This document shows, piece by piece, positions 7,635-14,702 of a DNA stretch of 44,922 nt; positions within the stretch are counted from its first letter, which is position 1, and each line of letters begins with the position of its first letter. This stretch comes from an uncultured Woeseiaceae bacterium (GTDB lineage: Bacteria > Pseudomonadota > Gammaproteobacteria > Steroidobacterales > Woeseiaceae). The stretch covers positions 1 through 44,922 of the forward strand of contig CALDZH010000080.1 of NCBI GenBank assembly GCA_937944275.1, given 5' to 3'. The notes beneath the pieces are model-generated. The model ran no database searches, was not told the origin of the DNA, and was given only the letters and a program-made list of their open reading frames with translations. A program made the translations under genes and the position numbers.

Positions 7635-7663
7635 TTGACTTGTGGTCCCATGGTCCTTATCAT
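7635..7663 (+). promoter_or_regulatory. Sigma-70-type promoter of the yceD-rpmF-plsX-fabH operon
   Basis: TTGACT (7635-7640), a 17-bp spacer and TATCAT (7658-7663) form a strong match to the housekeeping promoter. Transcription would start around 7670, only a few bases before the preferred yceD ATG at 7673. Confidence 0.6.
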
Positions 7664-7672
7664 GCGCGCGCC

Positions 7673-8242
7673 ATGGGTGATCCGCTGCGTGAATGCCGCT
7701 CCGCGGCCGAATGGGCGGCGGGAGCTCAAGTTATTGAAATCGCTAATAAAATGAGCGATTTTGAGCAGTTGTCGGCAATTGTCGGAGCGGACCTCGCTGC
7801 GCTCGAAGCTGATAAGATGCCCGCGGGATGGCGCGACTCGGACGTTGCGGGGACACTGGAGTTTGGCTTTGCCGATGCGCAGCAGCTGCTGCCGAGGGTC
7901 AAATGTCGTGTCACGGTGACCGTTGATGCGGTTTGCCAGCGATGCCTCGAGGCGTTTAAGTTGCCCCTTGAGGCGGAAGCTGACTTACTCTTGCTCAGGC
8001 TTGATCAGGAAGCCGATGGCTACGACGAGTATGAAGTCTGGGAGCTGGAAGAGAAACTACTCCGGCCGCAGGATATTGTTGAAGAAATGCTGATTATGGC
8101 AATGCCCTTTTCGGCGATGCACGTGGAATCAGTTGCGTGCAAGGCACTGTCTCCGAAACCGGAGAAGGGCGCCGAGAAGATGACCACACCATTTGCCGCA
8201 TTGCGCGATCAAATGGCAAAGGATAACGAAGGCTCGGCCTGA
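7673..8242 (+). CDS. yceD: YceD family protein (DUF177), L32/23S rRNA-associated
   Basis: A DUF177 protein of 189 residues from the ATG at 7673. The central pair CQRC and the later cysteine in VACKAL resemble the zinc-ribbon-like cysteines of the family. The segment VTVTVDAVCQRCLEAF is diagnostic. YceD is almost always encoded directly before rpmF and is implicated in 23S rRNA accumulation and ribosome assembly. The ORF-track start (TTG at 7640) lies upstream of the predicted transcription start, so the ATG at 7673, giving MGDPLRECRSAAEW, is preferred. No Shine-Dalgarno sequence precedes it, consistent with a very short leader. Confidence 0.88.
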   Translation: MGDPLRECRSAAEWAAGAQVIEIANKMSDFEQLSAIVGADLAALEADKMPAGWRDSDVAGTLEFGFADAQQLLPRVKCRVTVTVDAVCQRCLEAFKLPLEAEADLLLLRLDQEADGYDEYEVWELEEKLLRPQDIVEEMLIMAMPFSAMHVESVACKALSPKPEKGAEKMTTPFAALRDQMAKDNEGSA

Positions 8243-8266
8243 TCCGCCGGGTGATTGGAGAAGATT

Positions 8267-8461
8267 ATGGCAGTTCAAAAAAGTCGCAGGACCCCTGCAA
8301 CGCGCGGTGCTCGTCGTTCGCACGACAAGCTCAAGAACCCGGCGTTGTCGGTTGACCCTACGTCGGGCGAAACACACATGCGTCACCGTGTGACGCCGGA
8401 CGGTTTCTACCGTGGCGTCCAGGTTGTTGCGCAGCCTGAGTCAGTCGAAGACGACGAGTAA
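8267..8461 (+). CDS. rpmF: 50S ribosomal protein L32
   Basis: A 64-residue L32 protein beginning [20 protein letters not shown], typical of bacterial L32. It continues with [22 protein letters not shown]. The ATG at 8267 is preceded by a GGAG ribosome site, so the ORF-track start four codons earlier is rejected. The zinc-binding cysteines found in some L32 proteins are absent, as in E. coli. It sits in the conserved yceD-rpmF-plsX order, which links ribosome synthesis to lipid synthesis. Confidence 0.97.
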   Translation: MAVQKSRRTPATRGARRSHDKLKNPALSVDPTSGETHMRHRVTPDGFYRGVQVVAQPESVEDDE

Positions 8462-8503
8462 CCTCATCCCTGATCGGCCGGGTTTCATCCGGCCAATCGA
8501 CTG

Positions 8504-9514
8504 GTGAGCTCACACTCGACCCTATCTCTGGATGCGATGAGCGGTGACCTCGGCGCCGAGGTTGTCGTGCGCGCGGCTGCGGCTACGCTCGGCAAATATC
8601 AGAATCTCGAACTGATCCTGGTAGGCGATCAAGAAGAGCTGACGCATCTCGTCGCCAGGATCGTCGGCGACCATCCGCGATTGCGAATTCAACACGCGAG
8701 CGAAGTTGTCGCGATGTCGGAGCCGCCGGCTGAATCCATTCGCAAGAAGAAAGACTCATCGATGCGAGTCGCGATCAATCTCGTCAAGGAGGGCGCGGCA
8801 CATGCTTGCGTAAGCGCGGGCAATACCGGCGCGCTGATGGCGACAGCCAAGTTCGTACTCAAGATGCTGCCTGGCATCGATCGTCCCGCGATCATCGCTG
8901 AGTTGCCATCGATCGGTGGCTCTGTGCATATGCTCGATCTGGGCGCAAATACGCAGGCGACCGCCGATCACCTTTTCCAGTACGCAGTAATGGGCTCGAT
9001 CGTGGCCGCAGATATCATGCGTATGGAAAGCCCGCGAGTGGCGCTGCTGAATATCGGCGCCGAAGACACGAAAGGGCACGACACCATCAAGGATGCCGCC
9101 GCACTGCTCAGCAAGAGTACTTTGAACTACGTGGGTTTTGTCGAAGGCAGCGATATCCTGTCGGGGAAGGCAGACGTTGTGGTCGCGGACGGTTTTACGG
9201 GCAACGTATCGCTCAAGACCATGGAAGGAACGGTGGTTCTCTGCAAGCATTACCTGAAGCGCGCATTCACGCGTAACTGGTTCACCCGGTTGCAGGCGCT
9301 GCTGGCGCGCAACGTCCTGACGAGCCTCGCAGTGGAGATGGATTCGCGTAACTACAATGGTGCAACGCTCGCGGGTCTGAACGGTATTGTGATAAAAAGT
9401 CATGGCAGCGCAGACGCTTACGCATTCCAGCATGCTATCGATACGGCGATTGTCGAAGTGCGCAACCAGTTACCGCAACAGATCGGCACTCTGTTACAGA
9501 AGGAAATGGCATGA
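8504..9514 (+). CDS. plsX: Phosphate acyltransferase PlsX
   Basis: A 336-residue enzyme that converts acyl-ACP and phosphate to acyl-phosphate, the first step of the PlsX/PlsY route to phosphatidic acid at the membrane surface. Family motifs are LSLDAMSGDLGAEVVV at the N-terminus, SMRVAINLVKEGAAHACVSAGNTGALM, ALLNIGAEDTKGHD and VADGFTGNVSLKTMEG. The start is GTG at 8504, about 40 bp after rpmF, and the stop overlaps the fabH ATG by 4 bp. Length is typical. Confidence 0.97.
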   Translation: MSSHSTLSLDAMSGDLGAEVVVRAAAATLGKYQNLELILVGDQEELTHLVARIVGDHPRLRIQHASEVVAMSEPPAESIRKKKDSSMRVAINLVKEGAAHACVSAGNTGALMATAKFVLKMLPGIDRPAIIAELPSIGGSVHMLDLGANTQATADHLFQYAVMGSIVAADIMRMESPRVALLNIGAEDTKGHDTIKDAAALLSKSTLNYVGFVEGSDILSGKADVVVADGFTGNVSLKTMEGTVVLCKHYLKRAFTRNWFTRLQALLARNVLTSLAVEMDSRNYNGATLAGLNGIVIKSHGSADAYAFQHAIDTAIVEVRNQLPQQIGTLLQKEMA

Positions 9515-10479
9515 CCTATTCACGCATCGTTGGTACCGGGCGTTACCTGCCGGAAAGGGTGATGACCAATTTCGATCTCGAGAAGATCGTCGATACTACG
9601 GATGAGTGGATCAAGACCCGCACGGGTGTTGAACGGCGCCATGTTGTCGAGCCCGATCAGACGACATCGGATATGTGTGTCGAGGCGGCAAAAAAAGCGA
9701 TCGAGGCGGCGGGTGTCAACGTCGAGGATATCGATCTCGTTATCACCGGCACGACGACGCCGGACCTGATATTTCCGAACATCTCGACGATCATTCAGCA
9801 TCGGCTCGGTATTCCTGCCTGCACCGCTTTCAGTCTCGAGGCGGCTTGTACAGGGTTTATCTACGCGCTGACTACCGCGGACAAATTCATCAAGACCGGC
9901 GATACAAAGTGCGCGCTCGTCATGGGTGCGGAATGCATTACCAAGCTCGTCGACTGGACTGACCGCAATACCTGTGTGCTGTTTGGCGATGGTGCCGGGG
10001 CGGCGATCGTCGTCCCGTCAGACGAACCGGGAATTATCTCCACTGCGCTGGGTGCCGACGGGCAGTACAAGGAACTGCTGTATTACCCCGTTGGTCAGTC
10101 CACCGATCTCGCGAAGGCAGGCACGGATGAGGCCAATATCATCATGCAAGGCAACGAAGTGTTCAAAGTCGCAGTAAAGACGCTGGGCGCCATTGCCCAG
10201 GAAGCGCTCGACAAAGCCGGTGTGACCAAGGAAGAGCTCGATTGGCTGGTACCGCACCAGGCGAACATTCGCATTATTCAGGCAATGGCGAAACGCCTGA
10301 ACATGCCAACGGAAAAAGTGATTCTCACTGTTCAGGACCACGGCAACACGTCCGCGGCGTCGGTGCCGATGGCGCTCGATGTGGGCATTCGAGATGGCCG
10401 AATCAAGAAAGGCCAGCTGGTTCTCATGGAGGCCTTTGGTGGCGGCTTTACGTGGGGTTCTGTGCTGATGCGCCTGTAG
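9511..10479 (+). CDS. fabH: 3-oxoacyl-ACP synthase III (FabH)
   Basis: A 322-residue condensing enzyme that starts fatty acid synthesis from acetyl-CoA and malonyl-ACP. The catalytic triad is Cys113 (LEAACTGF), His249 (VPHQANIR) and Asn279 (DHGNTSAAS). The ATGA overlap with plsX indicates translational coupling. In many gammaproteobacteria fabD, fabG, acpP and fabF follow directly. Here the next gene is an unrelated, oppositely oriented DUF1232 gene, so those genes must lie elsewhere. A hairpin overlaps the stop codon. Confidence 0.97.
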   Translation: MTYSRIVGTGRYLPERVMTNFDLEKIVDTTDEWIKTRTGVERRHVVEPDQTTSDMCVEAAKKAIEAAGVNVEDIDLVITGTTTPDLIFPNISTIIQHRLGIPACTAFSLEAACTGFIYALTTADKFIKTGDTKCALVMGAECITKLVDWTDRNTCVLFGDGAGAAIVVPSDEPGIISTALGADGQYKELLYYPVGQSTDLAKAGTDEANIIMQGNEVFKVAVKTLGAIAQEALDKAGVTKEELDWLVPHQANIRIIQAMAKRLNMPTEKVILTVQDHGNTSAASVPMALDVGIRDGRIKKGQLVLMEAFGGGFTWGSVLMRL

Positions 10480-10500
10480 ATAAACGGTCGGTTTATCTTT
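10478..10500. terminator. Bidirectional hairpin between fabH and the DUF1232 gene
   Basis: AGATAAAC and GTTTATCT form a perfect 8-bp stem with a 5-base loop, overlapping the fabH stop and adjoining the convergent gene's stop. The stem is AT-rich and the T tract short, so it is a modest terminator. Confidence 0.5.
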
Positions 10501-11044
10501 ACCAGAGGCTACTCTTCTTTTGGTGTGCCGATCGCCGGCGCATGCGCTGGTGCAACTGCTGGCGCCGCCGGTCCAGGCGATCGCGGCGGATAACAGGGTC
10601 AATGCCGGAGTCAGTGTTCTTCTCGAAATCCTCGCGGAAGCGGCAGAAGTCATCGTAGGCTACGCGAACGTGGAACAGTTCGCGCGCGACGAGCTCAATA
10701 ATGATCACGTCGTCAAGATAGCCAATGACGGGAATATCATCGGGAAGAATATCCTCCGGATCCGCAAAATAGACGAACGTCGCCAGCAATCTTTCCCGGT
10801 CTTCATCGGGAAGCTGCCATTCATCATCGGTCAGCATGCTGAGCAGCGACTCCAGTTCGGGGATGCGCTTGCCAACAAAGTCCGGTAACGGCTCGGCCTG
10901 TCGAATTTCCTCGAGGACGTCGCGGATCGCATCGATGATTTCAATATCCTCCGCGTCCCTGACAGCATCGCGCGATTGCTTGAGTGCTTTGCGAAAGAAC
11001 TGCAGGTCGCGGTCGGTCAGTTCAAAGGAAATTGTCATGGCCAT
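10499..11044 (-). CDS. DUF1232 (YkvA-like) family protein
   Basis: A 181-residue protein. The central segment TFVYFADPEDILPDDIPVIGYLDD matches the DUF1232 signature, an aromatic-x-x-P-x-D-x-[IL]-P-D-x-[IL]-P-x-x-G-[YF]-[LI]-D-D loop. It is followed by a hydrophobic stretch (VIIIELVARELF). The N-terminus is helical and acidic, and the C-terminus is very basic (RRDRLDRRRQQLHQRMRRR). DUF1232 proteins are often small and membrane-associated. Here no strong membrane segment is visible, so a soluble or peripheral protein is more likely. The function of the family is not established. The gene is convergent with fabH. Confidence 0.75.
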   Translation of the reverse strand: MAMTISFELTDRDLQFFRKALKQSRDAVRDAEDIEIIDAIRDVLEEIRQAEPLPDFVGKRIPELESLLSMLTDDEWQLPDEDRERLLATFVYFADPEDILPDDIPVIGYLDDVIIIELVARELFHVRVAYDDFCRFREDFEKNTDSGIDPVIRRDRLDRRRQQLHQRMRRRSAHQKKSSLW

Positions 11045-11124
11045 GCCAACAGGCTAACGGCAAGTCCCTATGTTGGTCAACGCGCGATGGTTTACTATAG
11101 CCTCAAGGCAAGCTGGTCCTGGAT

Positions 11125-11781
11125 ATGAAACCGAAACTCATCATTGGCAACAAGAACTATTCTTCCTGGTCGTTACGGCCGTGGCTTCTGATGAAAGAAG
11201 CCGGTATCGAGTTTGACGAGCACCTCATCCTGCTCGACACACCGACGACAAAGAAGGAAATCACGGCGTTTTCCGAGGCCGGGCGCGTACCGATTCTGCA
11301 ACTCGGTGATACTACAGTCTGGGATTCGCTGGCGATTGCCGAGACAGTTGCAGAACGCTGGCCGGAGAAAAAACTCTGGCCCGAAGACGCTGATGAGCGT
11401 GCGCATGCACGCGCGATATCGGCTGAAATGCACTCGGGTTTTCCGTATCTTCGCGATTGCATGCCGATGAATTGCCGTGCGATGGGACGCCTGATTGAGA
11501 TTCCTGACGAACTCGGAGAGGACATCGACCGGATCATTGCGATCTGGTCGGAATGTCACAAGCACTATGGCGATCGGGGTGGCTGGCTGTTTGGTACTTT
11601 CTCGGTGGCGGATGCCATGTATGCCCCGGTGGTCGTGCGTCTCAGGACGTATGGTATTAACTTGCCCGTGTCAGCCGGGTACTATCCGCACCGATTGCTC
11701 GAAAGTAAGGCCATGCAGGAATGGCTGGCCGCGGCCGAGTGCGAAACCGAAGTCATAGAAGCGGACGAAAAAGGTCAGTAA
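11125..11781 (+). CDS. Glutathione S-transferase-like protein
   Basis: A 218-residue protein with a thioredoxin-like N-terminal domain starting KLIIGNKNYSSWSLRPWLLMK. The NYSSWSLRPW segment, the cis-proline in GRVPILQL and the WDSLAIAE loop (the glutathione gamma-Glu binding position) fit a soluble GST. A helical C-terminal domain follows, with the capping-box-like FSVADAMYAPVV. The likely role is thiol transfer or detoxification, but the substrate is unknown. The stop overlaps the start of the L,D-transpeptidase gene (TAATG), so the two are probably cotranscribed. Confidence 0.88.
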   Translation: MKPKLIIGNKNYSSWSLRPWLLMKEAGIEFDEHLILLDTPTTKKEITAFSEAGRVPILQLGDTTVWDSLAIAETVAERWPEKKLWPEDADERAHARAISAEMHSGFPYLRDCMPMNCRAMGRLIEIPDELGEDIDRIIAIWSECHKHYGDRGGWLFGTFSVADAMYAPVVVRLRTYGINLPVSAGYYPHRLLESKAMQEWLAAAECETEVIEADEKGQ

Positions 11782-12797
11782 TGCGCAAACTGTTTTTTAC
11801 TCTGGTCGCATCCATTGCGGCCACGGCACCGGTTTATGCGGAAGTATTCGAGCTGCCGCCCGAGGGACACGACGTCATCGGTACGGTTTCAACGATCACG
11901 GCGCGTTATGAGGATACGCTCGTTGATATCGCGCGCCGCCATGGCCTTGGCTACTACGATCTCGTCCGGGCCAATCCCGGTGTCAACGTCTGGGTGCCGG
12001 GTGAGGGCACGGAAATCATCCTGCCCAGTCGTTTCATTCTTCCGCCCGGGCCGCGCAAAGGGCTTGTGCTTAACCTGGCGGAATTTCGCATGTACTACTT
12101 TCCGCAGCCCGCAGTGGGCAAGCCGGCGTACGTGTACACCTACCCGATGAGTATTGGGCGCATGGATTGGGAAACGCCGCTCGGTCTGACGAAGATCGTT
12201 GCGATGGCGAAGAATCCGGCGTGGTATCCGCCGCAATCCGTGCGCGACGAGCACGCGGCGGATGGCGACCCGTTGCCGCGTATCGTGCCGGCCGGCCCCC
12301 AGAATCCCCTGGGCACACGCGCACTGCGCCTTGGTCTTCCCGGGTACCTGATTCATGGCACCAATCGTCCGGCTGGTGTGGGCATGCGTGTGTCACATGG
12401 CTGTGTGCGCATGTTTCCTGAGGATATCGAGTTCCTGTTCGATCACATCAAGGTAAATACACCTGTGCGCATCATCAACGTGCCGGTAAAAATCGGTTGG
12501 GATGGTGAAGAGCTTGTCGCCGAAATACATCCGCTGCTCGAAGCACCGCAGCCGCTGGTGGAGGAGTCGCTTGAGCAAATCGAACAGCTCGATGCCGACA
12601 TCGAATTGCCAGCCCCGGATCCGAATAGTAAGGACCCGCTGACGTATGTGACCGAGCAGTTTGTCGTGGCGACAACCGAACGCGCGGGCCAGCTCGACTG
12701 GGATCTTATTGAAAAACTCGTGGGTCGTTCAGACGGTATTCCGGAAGTCGTTGGTGTAGCCATAAAAAACGCCGCGACAAGCGCGGCGTTTAAATAA
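11781..12797 (+). CDS. L,D-transpeptidase (ErfK/YbiS/YcfS/YnhG type)
   Basis: A 338-residue periplasmic enzyme from the ATG at 11781, which gives a clean signal peptide (MRKLFFTLVASIAATAPVYA). A LysM-like segment follows at about residues 40-85 (YEDTLVDIARRHGLGYYDLV ... ILPSRFILP). The YkuD catalytic domain carries HGTNRPAGVG-MRVSHGCVRM, with Cys208 as the nucleophile. These enzymes either form 3-3 peptidoglycan crosslinks or attach Braun-type lipoprotein to peptidoglycan. The domain plan is that of the E. coli ErfK group, which attaches Lpp. A convergent Lpp/OprI-like gene lies just downstream, making lipoprotein attachment the preferred guess. The last codons lie within a terminator-like hairpin. 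Confidence 0.93.
   Translation: MRKLFFTLVASIAATAPVYAEVFELPPEGHDVIGTVSTITARYEDTLVDIARRHGLGYYDLVRANPGVNVWVPGEGTEIILPSRFILPPGPRKGLVLNLAEFRMYYFPQPAVGKPAYVYTYPMSIGRMDWETPLGLTKIVAMAKNPAWYPPQSVRDEHAADGDPLPRIVPAGPQNPLGTRALRLGLPGYLIHGTNRPAGVGMRVSHGCVRMFPEDIEFLFDHIKVNTPVRIINVPVKIGWDGEELVAEIHPLLEAPQPLVEESLEQIEQLDADIELPAPDPNSKDPLTYVTEQFVVATTERAGQLDWDLIEKLVGRSDGIPEVVGVAIKNAATSAAFK
12767..12791. terminator. Hairpin terminator overlapping the end of the L,D-transpeptidase gene
   Basis: AAACGCCGCG and CGCGGCGTTT form a 10-bp perfect stem with a 5-base loop. A-rich and T-rich flanks on both sides allow it to work in either direction. It encodes the last few residues of the transpeptidase and lies just past the end of the convergent lipoprotein gene. 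Confidence 0.7.
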
Positions 12798-12836
12798 AGC
12801 GTTTGTAGTCTTAAAGCTACTAAATGTCTGTCCTTT

Positions 12837-13136
12837 TTACTTGGACATCGATTTCTGGAACATGCGCTCCATACTTTCTTTGTTGGCTTCGCAGCATGCC
12901 TGCGATGCGGTAGCGGCGGCGAGTGCCTGGTCAGCGGTGCTCTGTGCCGAAGAGGCAGCCTGGGCGGCGCGATCAGCAGCTGCGCGAGCAGCTTCAGCGG
13001 CAGATGCGGCAGCAGCAGCGTCTGCAGCGGCACGATCAGCCGTAGCTTTAACGTCATCCAGCCCCGTGGTGGCGCAGCCAGCGGCCATTGCGACGAATAG
13101 TGCAAGAGCACTTGCTCTGAGTGCGGTCTTTTTCAT
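12837..13136 (-). CDS. Lpp/OprI-like alanine-zipper outer-membrane lipoprotein
   Basis: From the ATG at 13136, 99 residues. The lipoprotein signal peptide ends in the lipobox AMAAGC, with lipidated Cys21. A long alanine-rich heptad region follows (DRAAADAAAAASAAEAARAA), predicted to form an alanine-zipper trimeric coiled coil, then a short C-terminal segment ending RMFQKSMSK. The layout mirrors Pseudomonas OprI and E. coli Lpp, whose C-terminal lysine is linked to peptidoglycan. An internal CC pair in SQACCEAN is unusual. The ORF-track start at 13202 lies inside the predicted promoter and is rejected. AAGGAA upstream serves as ribosome site. The neighbouring L,D-transpeptidase could be its anchoring enzyme. 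Confidence 0.85.
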   Translation of the reverse strand: MKKTALRASALALFVAMAAGCATTGLDDVKATADRAAADAAAAASAAEAARAAADRAAQAASSAQSTADQALAAATASQACCEANKESMERMFQKSMSK

Positions 13137-13173
13137 TTTGGAAGGTTCCTTTGTTGGGTAAAACTGCAGGCGC

Positions 13174-13202
13174 ATTATTTCCCAAACAGCTCGGCGCTGC
13201 AA
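13174..13202 (-). promoter_or_regulatory. Promoter of the Lpp/OprI-like gene
   Basis: On the minus strand, TTGCAG, a 17-bp spacer and AATAAT lie about 40 bp upstream of the lipoprotein ATG. The good match suits a highly expressed structural lipoprotein. Confidence 0.55.
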
Positions 13203-13382
13203 CGAAAACTCCTGTTTTTATTGTCTTTTGTCTGTAGATAGCGACAAATCGATGATTGCAGGAACGGTGTCCGGCGAGCCAGAGGCTGCGAAAAGGCATG
13301 TCAGCAACCGGGACTCGATGGTGCGCTGGCGGCTGCCGGCGCTCCTGTGAATGCACTCTCACAGACGCGTGTCATTTCACTA

Positions 13383-13410
13383 TTGCACTGAGGCGAGTAC
13401 TGTATATAAT
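13383..13410 (+). promoter_or_regulatory. lexA-imuA-imuB-dnaE2 promoter
   Basis: TTGCAC (13383-13388), a 16-bp spacer and a perfect TATAAT (13405-13410) form a strong promoter. The -10 lies inside the first LexA half-site, so LexA binding would block RNA polymerase directly. Confidence 0.7.
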
Positions 13411-13415
13411 CCCAG
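13400..13415 (+). promoter_or_regulatory. LexA (SOS) box 1, imperfect
   Basis: CTGT-N8-CCAG with an AT-rich spacer; the extended left half TACTGTATATAA matches the gammaproteobacterial consensus well, while the right half has one mismatch (CCAG for ACAG). It overlaps the -10 element. Confidence 0.6.
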
Positions 13416-13418
13416 ATA

Positions 13419-13434
13419 CTGTGAATCCATACAG
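13419..13434 (+). promoter_or_regulatory. LexA (SOS) box 2
   Basis: CTGTGAATCCATACAG is an exact CTGT-N8-ACAG match, 12 bp before the lexA start. Together with box 1 it indicates autoregulated, damage-inducible expression of the whole mutasome operon. Confidence 0.85.
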
Positions 13435-13445
13435 GAACTGCTGAA

Positions 13446-14063
13446 ATGCGCGAATTAACCCCCAGACAAAAGCAAATTCTCGAGATGATTCAAGAGTTTA
13501 TTGCTGAAACCGGCATGCCGCCAACACGTGCTGAAATAGCCCGCCAGCTTGGCTTTAAGTCAGCTAATGCGGCTGAGGAGCATCTCCGCGCCCTGCAACG
13601 CAAGGGCGTACTCGAACTTCTGCCGGGCGCCTCGCGCGGGATTCAACTCAAGGATTCGCTACGAGACCAGATGGGGCTGCCGCTGGTTGGCCGTGTTGCG
13701 GCAGGTAGCCCGATTCTCGCCCAGGAGCATATCGAGGCGCATTACAAGATAGATCCGCAATTATTCAGCCCGAAACCGCATTACTTGCTGCGTGTACATG
13801 GCATGAGCATGAAAAATGCGGGCATTCTCGATGGCGATCTTGTTGCAGTTCACCGCACGCCCGAAGTGCGCAGCCGGCAGATCATCGTTGCACGCCTCGA
13901 TGACGAGGTGACGGTCAAGCGTTATCGACAGAATGGGTCACTGGTGTCGTTGTTGCCTGAAAACGATGAGTTTGAACCGATCGAAGTCGACCTCAGGGAA
14001 CAGGCACTGGTTATCGAAGGCGTCGTTGTCGGCGTGATTCGTGACGGCCTGCCGTTGCATTGA
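13446..14063 (+). CDS. lexA: LexA repressor
   Basis: A 205-residue SOS repressor. The N-terminal winged helix-turn-helix starts [18 protein letters not shown] and includes [13 protein letters not shown]. The self-cleavage site is Ala86-Gly87 (RVAAGSP), and the catalytic dyad is Ser121 (HGMSM) and Lys158 (VTVKRY). Each is shifted by two from E. coli LexA. RecA-stimulated autocleavage would lift repression after DNA damage. The gene heads the lexA-imuA-imuB-dnaE2 operon and is preceded by two LexA boxes, so it regulates its own operon. The imuA start lies 3 bp after its stop. Confidence 0.97.
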   Translation: MRELTPRQKQILEMIQEFIAETGMPPTRAEIARQLGFKSANAAEEHLRALQRKGVLELLPGASRGIQLKDSLRDQMGLPLVGRVAAGSPILAQEHIEAHYKIDPQLFSPKPHYLLRVHGMSMKNAGILDGDLVAVHRTPEVRSRQIIVARLDDEVTVKRYRQNGSLVSLLPENDEFEPIEVDLREQALVIEGVVVGVIRDGLPLH

Positions 14064-14066
14064 GCA

Positions 14067-14702
14067 TTGTCATCGTCGCTCGACAAATTATTGGAAAACC
14101 CGCGTGTCTGGCGCGGGCGTGACCAGGCCGCGCATAAGGCAGGGCTGGCGAGTGGTTATCCGGAACTTGACAGGCACCTGCCCGGGGGTGGCTGGCCCTC
14201 CGAATCACTGACAGAAATATTGACCACGCAATACGGCATCGGCGAACTGCGCCTGCTGATGCCCGCGCTTGCGGTACTCAGTAGAGAAACACCAGTCCAA
14301 CAGGACTTTTCTGAGCCCGGCTGGATCGCCTGGATAGCACCACCGTTTCAACCCTATCCACCCGCATTGCAGCAATGCGGTATGGACTTGTCACGCATGC
14401 TAATCGTACGTCCGGGAAATGCCGACGAGATTCTCTGGTCGGCTGAGCAGGCCTTGTCATCCGGTACTTGCGCGGCGGTGCTGCTATGGCCGGAAATGCT
14501 CGATGATCAGGGGAGCCGGCGTTTGCAGCTTGCGGCTGAAAAAGGTCGCAGCTGGGCTATCGCATTTCGCCCGCTGACCGCACGCCGGGAACCATCGGCA
14601 GCTGCGTTACGCCTCGAACTGCATTCGAGTGCACAGGGTACATGTGTACATATTCTCAAGAGTCGTGGTGGCCGCCCGACTGTTATCAGTAAACTTTTGT
14701 AA
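14067..14702 (+). CDS. imuA: Mutasome accessory protein ImuA
   Basis: A 211-residue RecA/SulA-like protein of the ImuA family. The N-terminus SLDKLLENPRVWRGRD and the segment SGYPELDRHLPGGGWPSESLTEIL match ImuA proteins, which resemble the N-terminal part of RecA but lack a full Walker A motif. ImuA, ImuB and DnaE2 form the damage-inducible translesion machine in bacteria lacking UmuDC/Pol V. The start is TTG at 14067, directly after the lexA stop. No better start gives the conserved N-terminus. The stop overlaps the imuB ATG by one base. Confidence 0.88.
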   Translation: MSSSLDKLLENPRVWRGRDQAAHKAGLASGYPELDRHLPGGGWPSESLTEILTTQYGIGELRLLMPALAVLSRETPVQQDFSEPGWIAWIAPPFQPYPPALQQCGMDLSRMLIVRPGNADEILWSAEQALSSGTCAAVLLWPEMLDDQGSRRLQLAAEKGRSWAIAFRPLTARREPSAAALRLELHSSAQGTCVHILKSRGGRPTVISKLL

